From contig NZ_CP049905.1 in NCBI RefSeq assembly GCF_011305535.1, forward strand, positions 62,001 through 126,000: a stretch of DNA of 64,000 nucleotides. The letters are read 5' to 3'. Under the pieces are notes generated by a model. It was not told where the DNA came from. It saw nothing but the letters and a program-made list of their open reading frames with translations, and made no database searches. This DNA is from Diaphorobacter sp. HDW4B (GTDB taxonomy: Bacteria; Pseudomonadota; Gammaproteobacteria; Burkholderiales; Burkholderiaceae_C). The translations under genes were made by a program, and so were the position numbers. This document shows, one piece after another, positions 18,976-28,846 of this stretch; position 1 is the first letter of the stretch; the number at the start of each line of letters is the position of its first letter.

Positions 18976-20112
18976 TCAGCTGTTGCCGTGATCCGAACGC
19001 GCCATCATGTGGCCACCGGGATGCGAGCGCTGCTCCACCCAGTTGCGCACGCGCTCGGCATCGGCCAGACGGCTGAACTTGCCTGCGGAATCGAGGAACA
19101 CCATGATCAGCTTGCGGCCAGAAACCTGCGCCTGCATCACCAGGCAACGACCGGCTTCGTTGATGAAGCCCGTCTTCTGCAGGCCGATATCCCACGATGG
19201 GTTCTTCACCAGACGATTCGTGTTGTTGAACTGCATCGTGCGGCTTCCGACTTCGACTTCGTAGCTTGGCGACGTGGTCAGTTCACGCAGCAGCGGGTCG
19301 TTGTGCGCCACGCTGACGAGCTGTGCCAGATCGCGGGCGCTCGCCTGATTGCTGCTCGACAGACCGGTCGGCTCCACATAGTGCGTGGAACGCATGCCAA
19401 TCTGCTGCGCCTTGGAATTCATCTTCGCGACGAACACGTTCAAACCACCTGGATAGGTACGACCGAGCGCATGAGCTGCACGGTTTTCACTCGACATCAG
19501 CGCCAGATGCAGCAACTCACCGCGGCTGAGCGTCGTGCCCACCGACAGACGCGAACGGCTGAATTTCTCCGTGTCCACATCATCCTGTGTGATGGTGATG
19601 GGTTCGTTCATGTCCAAGCGTGCTTCGGACACCAGCAGACCGGTCATGAGCTTGGTGAGCGAGGCGATGGGCAGCACGGCGCCCTCGTTCTTGCTCAGCA
19701 GCACTTCCTTGGTGTCCTGATCGATGACCAACGCCACGCTCGACTGCAGCGCAAGCGGATCCTGAACTTCGTGCAAGCCCGCAATCTGCCCGAAGGACTG
19801 CGGTGGCGGCGTGTAGGCCACGGTGCGAACGGGAGCCTTGGCGCTGCGTACGGAAAGGCGATTGGATTTGCTCAGCGATGCGGTCACGCGGCCTGCTTTG
19901 CCGCGTGGCGCTTCGGCAGTTTTGCGCGCCTGCTTTTCAGTGGACTTGGCTGCCTGGCGTTTTGCACCAGAAGAAACAGCCTGCTTCTTTGATGCAACCG
20001 CTTGTTTCTTTTTCTCGGCCGCATGCACTGCTGGTGTGGCCAAAGAAACGCTCAAGGCCACAAAGGCCAGTGCGTGAAAAAAGCGGGCGACGATGCGATT
20101 ACGAGCTTGCAT
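18976..20112 (-). CDS. pbpG: D-alanyl-D-alanine endopeptidase, PBP7-like
   Basis: A 378-residue penicillin-binding serine peptidase of the S11 family that cleaves peptidoglycan cross-links in the periplasm. The three active-site motifs are present: Ser-x-x-Lys in IASLTKLMTG, Ser-x-Asn in MSSENRAAHALG and Lys-Thr-Gly in LQKTGFINEAG. A signal peptide (ALAFVALSVSLATPAVHA) is followed by a Lys/Ala-rich linker of about 70 residues before the catalytic domain. The ATG at 20112 has TTGGAGC eight bases upstream; an upstream GTG at 20154 seems less likely. It is probably monocistronic and ends at the bidirectional terminator. Confidence 0.9.
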   Translation of the reverse strand: MQARNRIVARFFHALAFVALSVSLATPAVHAAEKKKQAVASKKQAVSSGAKRQAAKSTEKQARKTAEAPRGKAGRVTASLSKSNRLSVRSAKAPVRTVAYTPPPQSFGQIAGLHEVQDPLALQSSVALVIDQDTKEVLLSKNEGAVLPIASLTKLMTGLLVSEARLDMNEPITITQDDVDTEKFSRSRLSVGTTLSRGELLHLALMSSENRAAHALGRTYPGGLNVFVAKMNSKAQQIGMRSTHYVEPTGLSSSNQASARDLAQLVSVAHNDPLLRELTTSPSYEVEVGSRTMQFNNTNRLVKNPSWDIGLQKTGFINEAGRCLVMQAQVSGRKLIMVFLDSAGKFSRLADAERVRNWVEQRSHPGGHMMARSDHGNS

Positions 20113-20225
20113 CAAGATGCTCCAAGCAGCAAAAAACGGTTTCAGTGTACACAATCAAAAAAAGTCGCACAAGATCAAGAACTTATGCGACTCTTCAAGA
20201 AAGTGAGTTAATTATAAAACCGTGC

Positions 20226-21764
20226 TCATCCTTGCGCAGCCACTCGTTCCGATTTACTTTGTAACTTATTCAACGCACTCAGATAGGCCTTGGCTGACGC
20301 AACCACGATGTCCGGGTCCGCACCCACGCCATTGACCACTCGGCCGCTGCTCTGAAGACGCACGGTCACCTCACCTTGGCTCTCGGTAGAACCGCTGATG
20401 GCGTTGACCGAATACAGCACCATTTCGGCACCGCTCTTCACGTGCGACTCGATGGCCTTGAGCGATGCATCGACCGGTCCGTTGCCTTCCGATTCGCCTT
20501 GAACTTCCTTGCCTTCAGCGGTAAAAACCACTTTGGCATGAGGGCGTTCACCGGTTTCGCTGTGTTGAGAAAGCGACACGAAACCGAAGGCTTCCTTGTG
20601 ATTTCCGGCATGTTCATCACTCACCAGCGCAAGGATGTCCTCGTCGAAGATGTCGCTCTTGCGGTCGGCCAGTTCCTTGAAACGGGTGAACGCGGCGTTG
20701 ATCTCGCCTTCGCTCTCCATCTCCACGCCGAGTTCCTGCAAGCGCTGCTTGAACGCGTTGCGACCGGAGAGCTTGCCCAGCACGATCTTGTTGGCAGCCC
20801 AACCCACATCTTCGGCACGCATGATTTCGTAGGTGTCACGCGCCTTGAGCACGCCGTCCTGGTGAATGCCGGATGCGTGCGCGAACGCGTTGGCACCGAC
20901 GACCGCCTTGTTCGGCTGCACGACGAAACCCGTGGTCTGGCTGACCATGCGGCTGGCGGCAACGATGTGCTGCGTGTCGATGTTCACGTCAAGACCGAAG
21001 TAGTCCTTGCGCGTCTTGATCGCCATGACGACTTCTTCGAGCGAGCAGTTGCCCGCGCGTTCGCCGAGGCCGTTGATCGTGCACTCGACCTGACGCGCGC
21101 CGCCGATCTTCACACCCGCCAGCGAGTTCGCCACAGCCATGCCCAGATCGTTGTGGCAGTGCACGGACCAGATCGCCTTGTCCGAGTTCGGAATGCGCTC
21201 GCGCAGGTTCTTGATGAAGTCGCCGTACAGCTCGGGAATCGCGTAGCCCACGGTATCGGGCACGTTGATGGTGGTCGCGCCTTCGTTGATCACCGCTTCG
21301 AACACGCGGCACAGGAAATCCGGATCGCTGCGGTAGCCGTCTTCGGCGCTGAATTCAATGTCGCCGCACAGATTGCGCGCAAAGCGAATCGAGCTGACCG
21401 CCTGATCGAACACCTGATCAGGCGTCATGCGCAGCTTCTTTTCCATGTGCAGCGGGCTGGTCGCCAGGAACACGTGGATGCGCGCACTGTTGGCACCGGC
21501 CAGCGCCTCGGCCGAACGTGCGATGTCCTTGTCGTTGGCACGCGAGAGCGAGCAGATGGTGGCGTCCTTGACCGCACCCGCGATGGAACGGATGCACTCG
21601 AAATCGCCATTCGAGCTGGCGGCAAAACCGGCCTCGATCACATCGACTTTCAGACGCTCCAGCAGACGGGCGATGCGCAGCTTTTCATCCTTGGTCATCG
21701 AAGCGCCAGGCGACTGCTCGCCGTCACGCAATGTGGTGTCAAAAATAATCAGTTTGTCAGTCAT
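20226..21764 (-). CDS. leuA: 2-isopropylmalate synthase LeuA
   Basis: A 512-residue enzyme committing 2-ketoisovalerate to leucine by condensation with acetyl-CoA. The DRE-TIM barrel begins with [37 protein letters not shown] supplies metal ligands, and [16 protein letters not shown] and [14 protein letters not shown] follow. The C-terminal LeuA dimer domain (about residues 390-500) is the leucine feedback site. The ATG at 21764 has CTGGAG at good spacing. A leucine-rich leader peptide and a terminator hairpin lie upstream, so transcription is probably attenuated by leucine. The gene follows ilvC on the same strand but has its own leader. Confidence 0.96.
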   Translation of the reverse strand: MTDKLIIFDTTLRDGEQSPGASMTKDEKLRIARLLERLKVDVIEAGFAASSNGDFECIRSIAGAVKDATICSLSRANDKDIARSAEALAGANSARIHVFLATSPLHMEKKLRMTPDQVFDQAVSSIRFARNLCGDIEFSAEDGYRSDPDFLCRVFEAVINEGATTINVPDTVGYAIPELYGDFIKNLRERIPNSDKAIWSVHCHNDLGMAVANSLAGVKIGGARQVECTINGLGERAGNCSLEEVVMAIKTRKDYFGLDVNIDTQHIVAASRMVSQTTGFVVQPNKAVVGANAFAHASGIHQDGVLKARDTYEIMRAEDVGWAANKIVLGKLSGRNAFKQRLQELGVEMESEGEINAAFTRFKELADRKSDIFDEDILALVSDEHAGNHKEAFGFVSLSQHSETGERPHAKVVFTAEGKEVQGESEGNGPVDASLKAIESHVKSGAEMVLYSVNAISGSTESQGEVTVRLQSSGRVVNGVGADPDIVVASAKAYLSALNKLQSKSERVAAQG

Positions 21765-21829
21765 CGTGGTCTCCAGAACGCCGCACACAGGCAGCTCCGT
21801 CAATTAAAAAGAACCGTTATCCAAGCGCA

Positions 21830-21864
21830 AAAAACAAAAAAGCCCGCTGCGCTTGCATACGGGC
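21830..21864 (-). terminator. Attenuator hairpin upstream of leuA
   Basis: On the minus strand GCCCG-TA-TGC-AAGC-GCA-G-CGGGC is followed by TTTTTTG, a terminator 66 bp before the leuA start codon. Its 5' arm GCCCG (21860-21864) can instead pair with CGGGC (21902-21906) inside the leader peptide gene. A further CAAGCGCA/TGCGCTTG pairing (21848-21855 with 21822-21829) could also compete with it. Confidence 0.75.
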
Positions 21865-21896
21865 CATCGGATGAACAGTTCGCTCGCGCGCCAACA

Positions 21897-21944
21897 TCAC
21901 AGCCCGAAGGGCAGTAGAGCTAGGGCGAGGGCCAACGTTTTCAT
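21897..21944 (-). CDS. Leucine-rich leader peptide of leuA
   Basis: A 15-codon reading frame, MKTLALALALLPFGL, with six leucines, two of them encoded by CTA, a codon that is rare in this GC-rich sequence. It lies 133 bp before leuA and is followed by the terminator hairpin at 21830-21864. Its codons 11-15 can form hairpin GCCC-TTC-GGGC, and the CGGGC half can alternatively pair with the 5' arm of the terminator. This is the 1:2, 2:3, 3:4 arrangement of amino-acid attenuators. No strong ribosome-binding site precedes the ATG, which lowers certainty. It is too short for usual gene finding and I call it from content and context. Confidence 0.7.
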   Translation of the reverse strand: MKTLALALALLPFGL

Positions 21945-22086
21945 AGAGCGACAATGTAGCACAACCGACTTGTTTGTTGGTTTTCGTATGGAACTGCAAA
22001 CCAAACGAATCAACACACCCTTCCCCGCTCCCGCCTGTCAGAGCGAACCTCCGAAGCGCAGCAGGCGCTCGAACCAAACACCACAA

Positions 22087-22217
22087 CGGCAATACAGCCC
22101 CTCAGGCTAGGCGTCGAAGCCGCAGACAGTACTCTCGTACGGCAAGGCTTCGCAACAACGCATGAGGGGCTGTATTGCCGCCTCAAAACGATCAACCAAT
22201 CGAAGCCAAGGGCTTCG
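22087..22217 (-). repeat. Structured intergenic element, family 2, copy 2
   Basis: A 131-bp element. On the minus strand hairpin CGAAGCC-CTT-GGCTTCG (22201-22217) is followed by a perfect 18-bp stem, CGGCAATACAGCCCCTCA (22163-22180) with its complement at 22087-22104. Inside lie arm CGAAGCC/GGCTTCG and the conserved CTTGCCGTACGAGAGTACTG, whose GTAC-GTAC halves make a mini-hairpin. It follows the ilvC terminator. Confidence 0.8.
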
Positions 22218-22237
22218 TCCACGACAAAAACAAAACA

Positions 22238-22268
22238 CAAAAAAGAAAACGCCCCGAAGGGCGTTCTC
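22238..22268 (-). terminator. Intrinsic terminator of ilvC
   Basis: On the minus strand GAACGCCCTTCGGGGCGTTTTC followed by TTTTTTG lies 17 bp after the ilvC stop codon. It is a GC-rich hairpin with a clear T tract. Confidence 0.85.
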
Positions 22269-22284
22269 AGTGTTGATCAGAAGA

Positions 22285-23379
<1,095 letters not shown>

Positions 23380-23423
23380 TCAGTATTTCAATAAACGAAC
23401 TGGCCAACCCGTCCGTATTACAT

Positions 23424-23915
23424 TCAGACACGCAAAATGCGCTCGCCACGGCCGATGCCGCTGGCGCCAGTGCGCACTGTTTCGAGAATGGCTGTGCGGT
23501 CGATCGCCTGCAGGAACGCATCGTTCTTGCTTTGGTCGCCGGTCAGCTCCACTGTGTAGCTCTTGTCGGTCACGTCGATGATGCGACCACGGAAGATGTC
23601 GGCCATGCGCTTCATTTCCTCACGCTCCTTGCCGACGGCCCGCACCTTCACCATCATGAGCTCGCGCTCGGTGTAGGAGCCTTCGGTCAGGTCGACCACC
23701 TTCACGACTTCGATCAGACGGTTCAGGTGCTTGGTGATCTGCTCGATCACGTCTTCCGAACCGGTGGTCTGTATGGTCATGCGCGACAGCGATGCGTCCT
23801 CGGTGGGAGCCACGGTCAGCGATTCGATGTTGTAGCCACGTGCGGAAAACAGTCCAACCACGCGCGACAGGGCACCGGGTTCGTTTTCCAGCAGGACAGC
23901 AATGATGTGTTTCAT
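23424..23915 (-). CDS. ilvN: Acetolactate synthase small (regulatory) subunit
   Basis: A 163-residue subunit with an N-terminal ACT domain (MKHIIAVLLENEPGALSRVV, GLFSARGYNIESLTVAPT) that binds valine for feedback inhibition, and a C-terminal ALS_ss domain (YTERELMMVKV, RGRIIDVTDKSYTVELTG). The start at 23915 (MKHIIAV) was chosen by family length with AGGACTC upstream; an open extension to 23963 is not family-like. It partners the large subunit encoded 167 bp upstream. The symbol ilvH is equally used for this type. Confidence 0.95.
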   Translation of the reverse strand: MKHIIAVLLENEPGALSRVVGLFSARGYNIESLTVAPTEDASLSRMTIQTTGSEDVIEQITKHLNRLIEVVKVVDLTEGSYTERELMMVKVRAVGKEREEMKRMADIFRGRIIDVTDKSYTVELTGDQSKNDAFLQAIDRTAILETVRTGASGIGRGERILRV

Positions 23916-24082
23916 AATGAGAGAGTCCTCTTCTCGCTGCCCTCCCCTGATGTCGGTAAACACTAGGCTCGGCAGGCAATAGATTCGTCAAAAAGTTGCC
24001 ATTCTCGCGAATGGCGATGGAGGACCGGGAGCGGGATTACCCCAGCAGCCCGGCATTATGGATGGTTGCGCTTGGCGAAGTC

Positions 24083-25867
24083 TTACAGATCTTCCGCGCC
24101 GAGCAGCATTTCGGTGATGCCCTTGCCGGCCTGCACCATCGGGAACACGTTCTCGGTGGGGTCGGTACGGAAGTCCATGAACACCGTGCGGTCCTTGAGC
24201 TTGCGGGCCTCGCGCAGTGCGGGCTCCACATCCTGGGGACGCTCGATCAGCATGCCGACGTGGCCATAGGCCTCGGCCAGCTTCACGAAGTTGGGCAGAG
24301 AATCCATGTAGCTGTGGCTGTAGCGGCCCGAGTACTCGATTTCCTGCCATTGGCGCACCATGCCCAGATAGCGGTTGTTCAGCGCGCAGATCTTGATCGG
24401 CGTGTTGTACTGCAGGCAGGTAGCCAATTCCTGAATGTTCATCTGCACCGAGCCTTCGCCGGTGATGCAGAACACTTCGGACTTCGGCTTGGCCAGCTTG
24501 ATGCCCATGGCGTAGGGAATGCCCACACCCATGGTGCCGAGGCCACCGGAGTTGATCCAGCGACGTGGCTCGTCAAAGCGGTAATACTGCGCAGCCCACA
24601 TCTGGTGCTGACCCACGTCGGACGTGATGTAGGTGTCCGCATCCTTGGTCATGTTCCACAGCGTGTCGACCACGTATTGCGGCTTGATCACGCTGGTGTT
24701 GTCGCGGTCATAGGCCAGGCAATCGCGGCTGCGCCATGCTTCGATCTGCTTCCACCATTGCGCCAGCGCGCCTGCGTCGGCACGGGTCGTGGTTTCGTTG
24801 ATCATGTTGATCAGCTCGGTCAGCACATCCTTCACATCGCCGACGATGGGCACATCCACCTTCACGCGCTTGGAGATGCTGGAGGGGTCGATGTCGATGT
24901 GGATGATCTTGCGATCGTTCTGCGCGAAGTGCTTGGGGTTGCCGATCACGCGGTCATCGAAACGCGCACCCACGGCCAGCAGCACATCGCAGTTCTGCAT
25001 GGCGTTGTTGGCTTCGATGGTGCCGTGCATGCCCAGCATGCCGAGGAACTTCGGATCGGAGGCGGGGAACGCGCCCAGACCCATCAGCGTGTTGGTGACT
25101 GGGTAGCCCAGCATATTCGCCAGCGTGCGCAGTTCATTGGACGCATTGCCGAGCAGAACACCGCCGCCGGTATAGATATAGGGGCGCTTGGCCGTCAACA
25201 GCAGTTGCAGAGCCTTGCGGATCTGGCCGCCGTGACCCTTCTTGACCGGGTTATACGAGCGCATTTCCACAGTCTGCGGATAGCCGTTGTATGCGGTCTT
25301 CTTGAAGGACACGTCCTTCGGGATGTCGACCACCACGGGACCGGGACGGCCTGTGCGGGCGATATGGAAGGCCTTCTTCATCGTCATGGCGATATCGCGC
25401 ACATCCTTCACCAGGAAGTTGTGCTTGACGATGGGACGCGTGATGCCGACGGTGTCGCACTCCTGGAAAGCATCCAGGCCAATCGCTGGCGTGGGCACCT
25501 GACCGGAAATGATCACCATGGGGATCGAATCCATGTAAGCGGTGGCAATACCAGTGACTGCGTTCGTCAGGCCCGGGCCTGATGTGACCAGCGCAACGCC
25601 GACATCACCCGTGGCGCGGGCATAGCCATCGGCCGCATGCACTGCCGCCTGTTCGTGGCGCACCAGCACGTGCTGCATGGTGTCCTGCTTGTACAGGGCG
25701 TCGTAGATATAGAGAACGGCACCGCCAGGGTAACCCCAGATGTACTGGACGTTTTCAGCCTGGAGCGACTTGATGAGAATTTCGGCGCCCATCAGTTCTT
25801 GGGAGCCAGTAGCTGCGCCGCTGGTTGCTGCGGCTGCCGACGAGATTTCGGCCTTGGAGATTTCCAT
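24083..25867 (-). CDS. ilvB: Acetolactate synthase large (catalytic) subunit
   Basis: A 594-residue thiamine-diphosphate enzyme making acetolactate or acetohydroxybutyrate. The N-terminal TPP domain has YIWGYPGGAVLYIYDAL, the catalytic glutamate in VRHEQAAVHAADGYAR and LVTSGPGLTNAVTGIATAY. A central FAD/transhydrogenase-like domain follows. The C-terminal TPP motif is ITGEGSVQMNIQELAT up to ICALNNRYLG (Gly-Asp/Glu-Gly with ~25 residues to Asn-Asn). The N-terminal 25 residues are Ala/Ser-rich and outside the fold. It is the first gene of the ilvB-ilvN-ilvC cluster. The 283 bp upstream separate it from the divergent sigma factor gene; I see no leader peptide there. Confidence 0.96.
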   Translation of the reverse strand: MEISKAEISSAAAATSGAATGSQELMGAEILIKSLQAENVQYIWGYPGGAVLYIYDALYKQDTMQHVLVRHEQAAVHAADGYARATGDVGVALVTSGPGLTNAVTGIATAYMDSIPMVIISGQVPTPAIGLDAFQECDTVGITRPIVKHNFLVKDVRDIAMTMKKAFHIARTGRPGPVVVDIPKDVSFKKTAYNGYPQTVEMRSYNPVKKGHGGQIRKALQLLLTAKRPYIYTGGGVLLGNASNELRTLANMLGYPVTNTLMGLGAFPASDPKFLGMLGMHGTIEANNAMQNCDVLLAVGARFDDRVIGNPKHFAQNDRKIIHIDIDPSSISKRVKVDVPIVGDVKDVLTELINMINETTTRADAGALAQWWKQIEAWRSRDCLAYDRDNTSVIKPQYVVDTLWNMTKDADTYITSDVGQHQMWAAQYYRFDEPRRWINSGGLGTMGVGIPYAMGIKLAKPKSEVFCITGEGSVQMNIQELATCLQYNTPIKICALNNRYLGMVRQWQEIEYSGRYSHSYMDSLPNFVKLAEAYGHVGMLIERPQDVEPALREARKLKDRTVFMDFRTDPTENVFPMVQAGKGITEMLLGAEDL

Positions 25868-26150
25868 GATGAACCTTTGTGAATTTCTCTAACGAAAAAC
25901 CTTGGGTGCCCCTCGGTCGAGCTCTTGTGAAGCCGCCTTGGAACTTGAGGCCTCGGTCATGAGCGACATGAGTTCTTCGCCGAACCGGGACCCGTTTGCG
26001 TTATTTGCTGCAGTGCACATTATTGCACTTTGTGGACGTTCGCATCGCACTATGCTCAAAAAAACTACTCTGATGTCATAATCGACGGATTACCAACCTT
26101 GGGGCTGGCTTTGTTGCCTGCGCCCTGTCAGTCCCCTTTGCGGGACAGTT

Positions 26151-26729
26151 TTGCTTTTGGCCTCCGAACAAGAACTGTCAGACTTTCTCAAGAGCGTGGA
26201 CAAACGTGCTTTCAAGCGCACGGTGTATCACGTTCGTGACGAGGAAGCCGCTCTGGACATCGTTCAGGACAGCATGATCAAGCTGGCCGAGCATTACGGG
26301 GACAAGCCGATCAACGAGTTGCCGATGCTGTTCCAGCGCATCCTCTCGAACAGCACCCTTGACTGGTTTCGCCGACAAAAAACTCGTAACGCTTTGTTCA
26401 CGAGCCTCAGCGACTTCGAAAGCCCGAGTGACGAAGGGGGAGATTTCGACCTCCTGGAAATCCACTCCACAGAGGGAAATGAGCGCGAAGGTTCACAAAG
26501 TACCGAGGATCAACTGCGTCGCAAACAGATATTCCAGGAAATCGAAAAAGAGATACAAGAGTTGCCCGCACGTCAACGGGAAGCCTTCCTCATGCGTTAC
26601 TGGGAGGAAATGGATGTTGCAGAAACGGCAGCAGCGATGGGCTGCTCCGAGGGCAGCGTCAAAACGCACTGCTTTCGTGCCATTCAGACGCTGAGCAAGG
26701 CATTGAAAGCAAAAGGAATCGAGCTATGA
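26151..26729 (+). CDS. RNA polymerase ECF-type sigma factor
   Basis: A 192-residue sigma-70 family protein with region 2 (VRDEEAALDIVQDSMIKLAE, PMLFQRILSNSTLDWFRRQK) and region 4 (LPARQREAFLMRYWEEMDVA, MGCSEGSVKTHCFRAIQTL), linked by an acidic stretch rich in Ser/Glu. No ATG is available: the start is a TTG, either 26151 or 26157. The latter gives MASEQELSDFL and has GGGACAG upstream. The stop overlaps the ATG of the DUF3619 gene (ATGA), the usual coupling of a sigma factor with its membrane partner. Its regulon is unknown. It is transcribed divergently from ilvB. Confidence 0.9.
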   Translation: MLLASEQELSDFLKSVDKRAFKRTVYHVRDEEAALDIVQDSMIKLAEHYGDKPINELPMLFQRILSNSTLDWFRRQKTRNALFTSLSDFESPSDEGGDFDLLEIHSTEGNEREGSQSTEDQLRRKQIFQEIEKEIQELPARQREAFLMRYWEEMDVAETAAAMGCSEGSVKTHCFRAIQTLSKALKAKGIEL

Positions 26730-27181
26730 ACCGCCATATCTCCGAAAATTCGACCAGTACAGCGGCAGACCGTTTCGCCCATCGGGTGGTGGCCCGCCTC
26801 AACGAGGGCAGCAACGAGCTCCCTTACGACATTGCCGAACGCCTGCGCGCAGGCCGCATGCAGGCGCTGGACAAGCGCAAGCGTCCTGCCGTCGTGGCCC
26901 AGCGTCCCGTGGTTGCCGAGCCGATGGTGCTTGGCGCTGGTCACACGGCCACCATGGGCGGCGGCTGGGGCAGCGAAGGTGGCAACTGGTGGCGTGCTCT
27001 GGTGTCGGCCATTCCGGTTGCGGCACTGCTCGTGGGCCTGTTTGTCGTGGGCGTGAACCAGAATGAAGCGGGCGCAAATGAAATTGCCGAAGTGGATGCA
27101 GCCCTTCTCACCGACGACCTGCCTCCAGAGGCCTATACTGACCCCGGTTTTCTGCAATATCTGAAAACATCCCAACACTAA
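26726..27181 (+). CDS. DUF3619 family membrane protein, possible anti-sigma factor
   Basis: A 151-residue protein with the N-terminal conserved segment TAADRFAHRVVARLNEG, YDIAERLRAGRMQALDKRK, and one transmembrane helix WWRALVSAIPVAALLVGLFV at about residues 91-110. A short acidic tail follows (DLPPEAYTDPGFLQYLKTS). This topology, with about 90 residues before one helix, and the ATGA overlap with the sigma factor gene fit an anti-sigma factor. No zinc-binding ZAS motif is seen, so the role is inferred from position only. Confidence 0.82.
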   Translation: MNRHISENSTSTAADRFAHRVVARLNEGSNELPYDIAERLRAGRMQALDKRKRPAVVAQRPVVAEPMVLGAGHTATMGGGWGSEGGNWWRALVSAIPVAALLVGLFVVGVNQNEAGANEIAEVDAALLTDDLPPEAYTDPGFLQYLKTSQH

Positions 27182-27212
27182 CCTTGAACCGATCGGTTGA
27201 CTACCGATTTGC

Positions 27213-28079
27213 ATGCAGAGATTGGCGCCAGACGTATCCGACCGTTCAAAATCAAGCCATGCAGCCACCGTCGCGGGGCTGCTGGCTTTGGCATGTCTGG
27301 CGTTTGGCGCGTGGAAGTCCGTCGACTACCTGAGTTTCGCGCCAACGATCTCCGCACCGGTTGAGGCCCTGCCCTCCAAGCGCCCCAATATCCGCCCGAA
27401 CTCCACCATGGTTCGGGCACCTGCGCCCATCAATCAGGGCGGCCCCATGTGGGGAGAACTCTCCAGCTCCCAAAAAGACGCGCTCTCGCCGTTGGCCACT
27501 CGCTGGAATCAGTTGACCGAAGGGCAAAAGCGCCACTGGCTCACGCTGGCCGCCAATTTCGACTCCCTGAGCGAGCAGGAACAGGCCAAGATGCTCAGCC
27601 GCATGACGGAATGGGCCAACCTGAGTGCCCAGCAGCGCAGTCAGGCGCGCCTGAATTTCGCCGCAACCAATCGCCTCTCGCCGGATGACAAGCTCGCTCA
27701 GTGGGAGGCCTATCAGGCCTTGAGCGAAGAAGAGAAAAAGCAACTGGCCGCCAACGCCGCGCGCAAGCCATTCGGCGCGGCAGTAGTGGTCCGATCGGCG
27801 CCCTCCAAGAAATTGGTGCGCATTCCGGCCGCGACGACTGTTGCTCCAAATCAACCCAACCCGCCCAAGATCCCCCCCATGGCGGACTACCATGTCCCGC
27901 ATGTGTTCCCTCCGCCAGCCGCGCCGCTGCCCAGCACGCCCATGACGGTGGAGACCGCTCCGGTTCAGGGAGCATCGGCAACCGCCCAGCCTCTGCCACC
28001 GCTGAACCCCGGCTCAGCGCCTGAGGGCGAGGAAAAAGTGGATCTGCGGGATGTGACCTCGGTCAACTCGCCCCAATAA
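27213..28079 (+). CDS. DUF3106 domain-containing protein
   Basis: A 288-residue protein anchored by an N-terminal hydrophobic helix (ATVAGLLALACLAFGAW). The middle is a run of short repeats built on tryptophan and 'L-x-x-x-Q-(R/K)': LSSSQKDALSPLATRWNQL, TEGQKRHWLTLAANF, LSEQEQAKMLSRMTEWANL, LSAQQRSQARLNFA and LSEEEKKQLAANA. The C-terminal half is proline-rich and probably unstructured. DUF3106 repeats recall periplasmic stress-sensing helical proteins, but no function is established. It follows the DUF3619 gene by 31 bp and is part of the sigma factor cluster. Confidence 0.82.
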   Translation: MQRLAPDVSDRSKSSHAATVAGLLALACLAFGAWKSVDYLSFAPTISAPVEALPSKRPNIRPNSTMVRAPAPINQGGPMWGELSSSQKDALSPLATRWNQLTEGQKRHWLTLAANFDSLSEQEQAKMLSRMTEWANLSAQQRSQARLNFAATNRLSPDDKLAQWEAYQALSEEEKKQLAANAARKPFGAAVVVRSAPSKKLVRIPAATTVAPNQPNPPKIPPMADYHVPHVFPPPAAPLPSTPMTVETAPVQGASATAQPLPPLNPGSAPEGEEKVDLRDVTSVNSPQ

Positions 28080-28103
28080 CACCCCATAGCAACAATCCGT
28101 CGA

Positions 28104-28670
28104 ATGAGTTCTCCGCTTCCTTCAGGCCCCATCGCCCGCCCAGACTCACCGACGGACATGCCGCCCAACGCGGAAGGCACGACTCCATCGCTGCGACGCC
28201 GCATGGCCTGCTGGCTCTACGAAGGCATGCTGATGTTCGGTGTGGTGTTCATTTCCGGCTACCTCTTCAGCGCCCTCACCCAGACCCGCAACGCCCTGGA
28301 CAACCGCCACGGACTGCAAGCGTTTCTGTTCGTGATCTTCGGCATCTACTTCGTGTGGTTCTGGGCCAAAGGCCAGACGCTTGCGATGAAAACCTGGAAC
28401 ATCCGCGTGATCGACACCCAGGGCCGCTCGATCAGCCAGATGCGGGCACTCAAGCGCTATGTGCTGTCCTGGCTCTGGTTTCTCCCGCCGCTGCTGGTCA
28501 GTTGGGGCGCCAAGCTCAGTGCTGCCGAAGCGCTGGTCATTCTGGGTGGCTGGATCGCGATCTGGGCGCTGCTCAGCCGTTTTCATCCCGAGCGCCAGTT
28601 CTGGCACGATGCCTGGGCGGGTACACGGTTGATCCATTCGGCTCCGTTGCCTCGCAAACGCCGCATCTGA
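28104..28670 (+). CDS. RDD family membrane protein
   Basis: A 188-residue inner-membrane protein with an N-terminal RDD-like pair LRRRMACWLYEGMLMFGVVF, a loop, and FLFVIFGIYFVWFWAKGQTL with the conserved segment AMKTWNIRVIDTQG. Further helices lie around LSWLWFLPPLLVSW and ALVILGGWIAIWALLSRFHP; the end WHDAWAGTRLI is also conserved. RDD proteins are thought to be transporters or channels, but the substrate is unknown. It lies 24 bp after the DUF3106 gene and probably completes the sigma-DUF3619-DUF3106-RDD operon. Confidence 0.87.
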   Translation: MSSPLPSGPIARPDSPTDMPPNAEGTTPSLRRRMACWLYEGMLMFGVVFISGYLFSALTQTRNALDNRHGLQAFLFVIFGIYFVWFWAKGQTLAMKTWNIRVIDTQGRSISQMRALKRYVLSWLWFLPPLLVSWGAKLSAAEALVILGGWIAIWALLSRFHPERQFWHDAWAGTRLIHSAPLPRKRRI

Positions 28671-28846
28671 AAACGAACGCTGAACGCGTTCATTCAGCCA
28701 ATGTTCACGCGGTTGCTGCACGATGGAGTGCATTCATCTGCGCTACGATGTTCGTTTGAATGAAGGCATCCATCGTCCTTCAAACTCTTCTTTCGTACGC
28801 GTAACGAACTTCTCAACGCTGAAATCCGCTTCTGCTCTTCGTCTCC

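Larger units (their letters stand above)
21945..22284. other. Intergenic region between leuA leader and ilvC
   Basis: The 340 bp between the leuA leader peptide and the ilvC stop hold the presumed leuA promoter (not clearly recognisable), copy 2 of the family 2 structured element at 22087-22217, and the ilvC terminator at 22238-22268. No gene is seen. Confidence 0.7.

Noticed and set aside
25868-26150. A possible leader peptide or attenuator before ilvB
   Set aside because: I read the minus strand upstream of ilvB and found no Ile/Val/Leu-rich short frame and no hairpin with a T tract.
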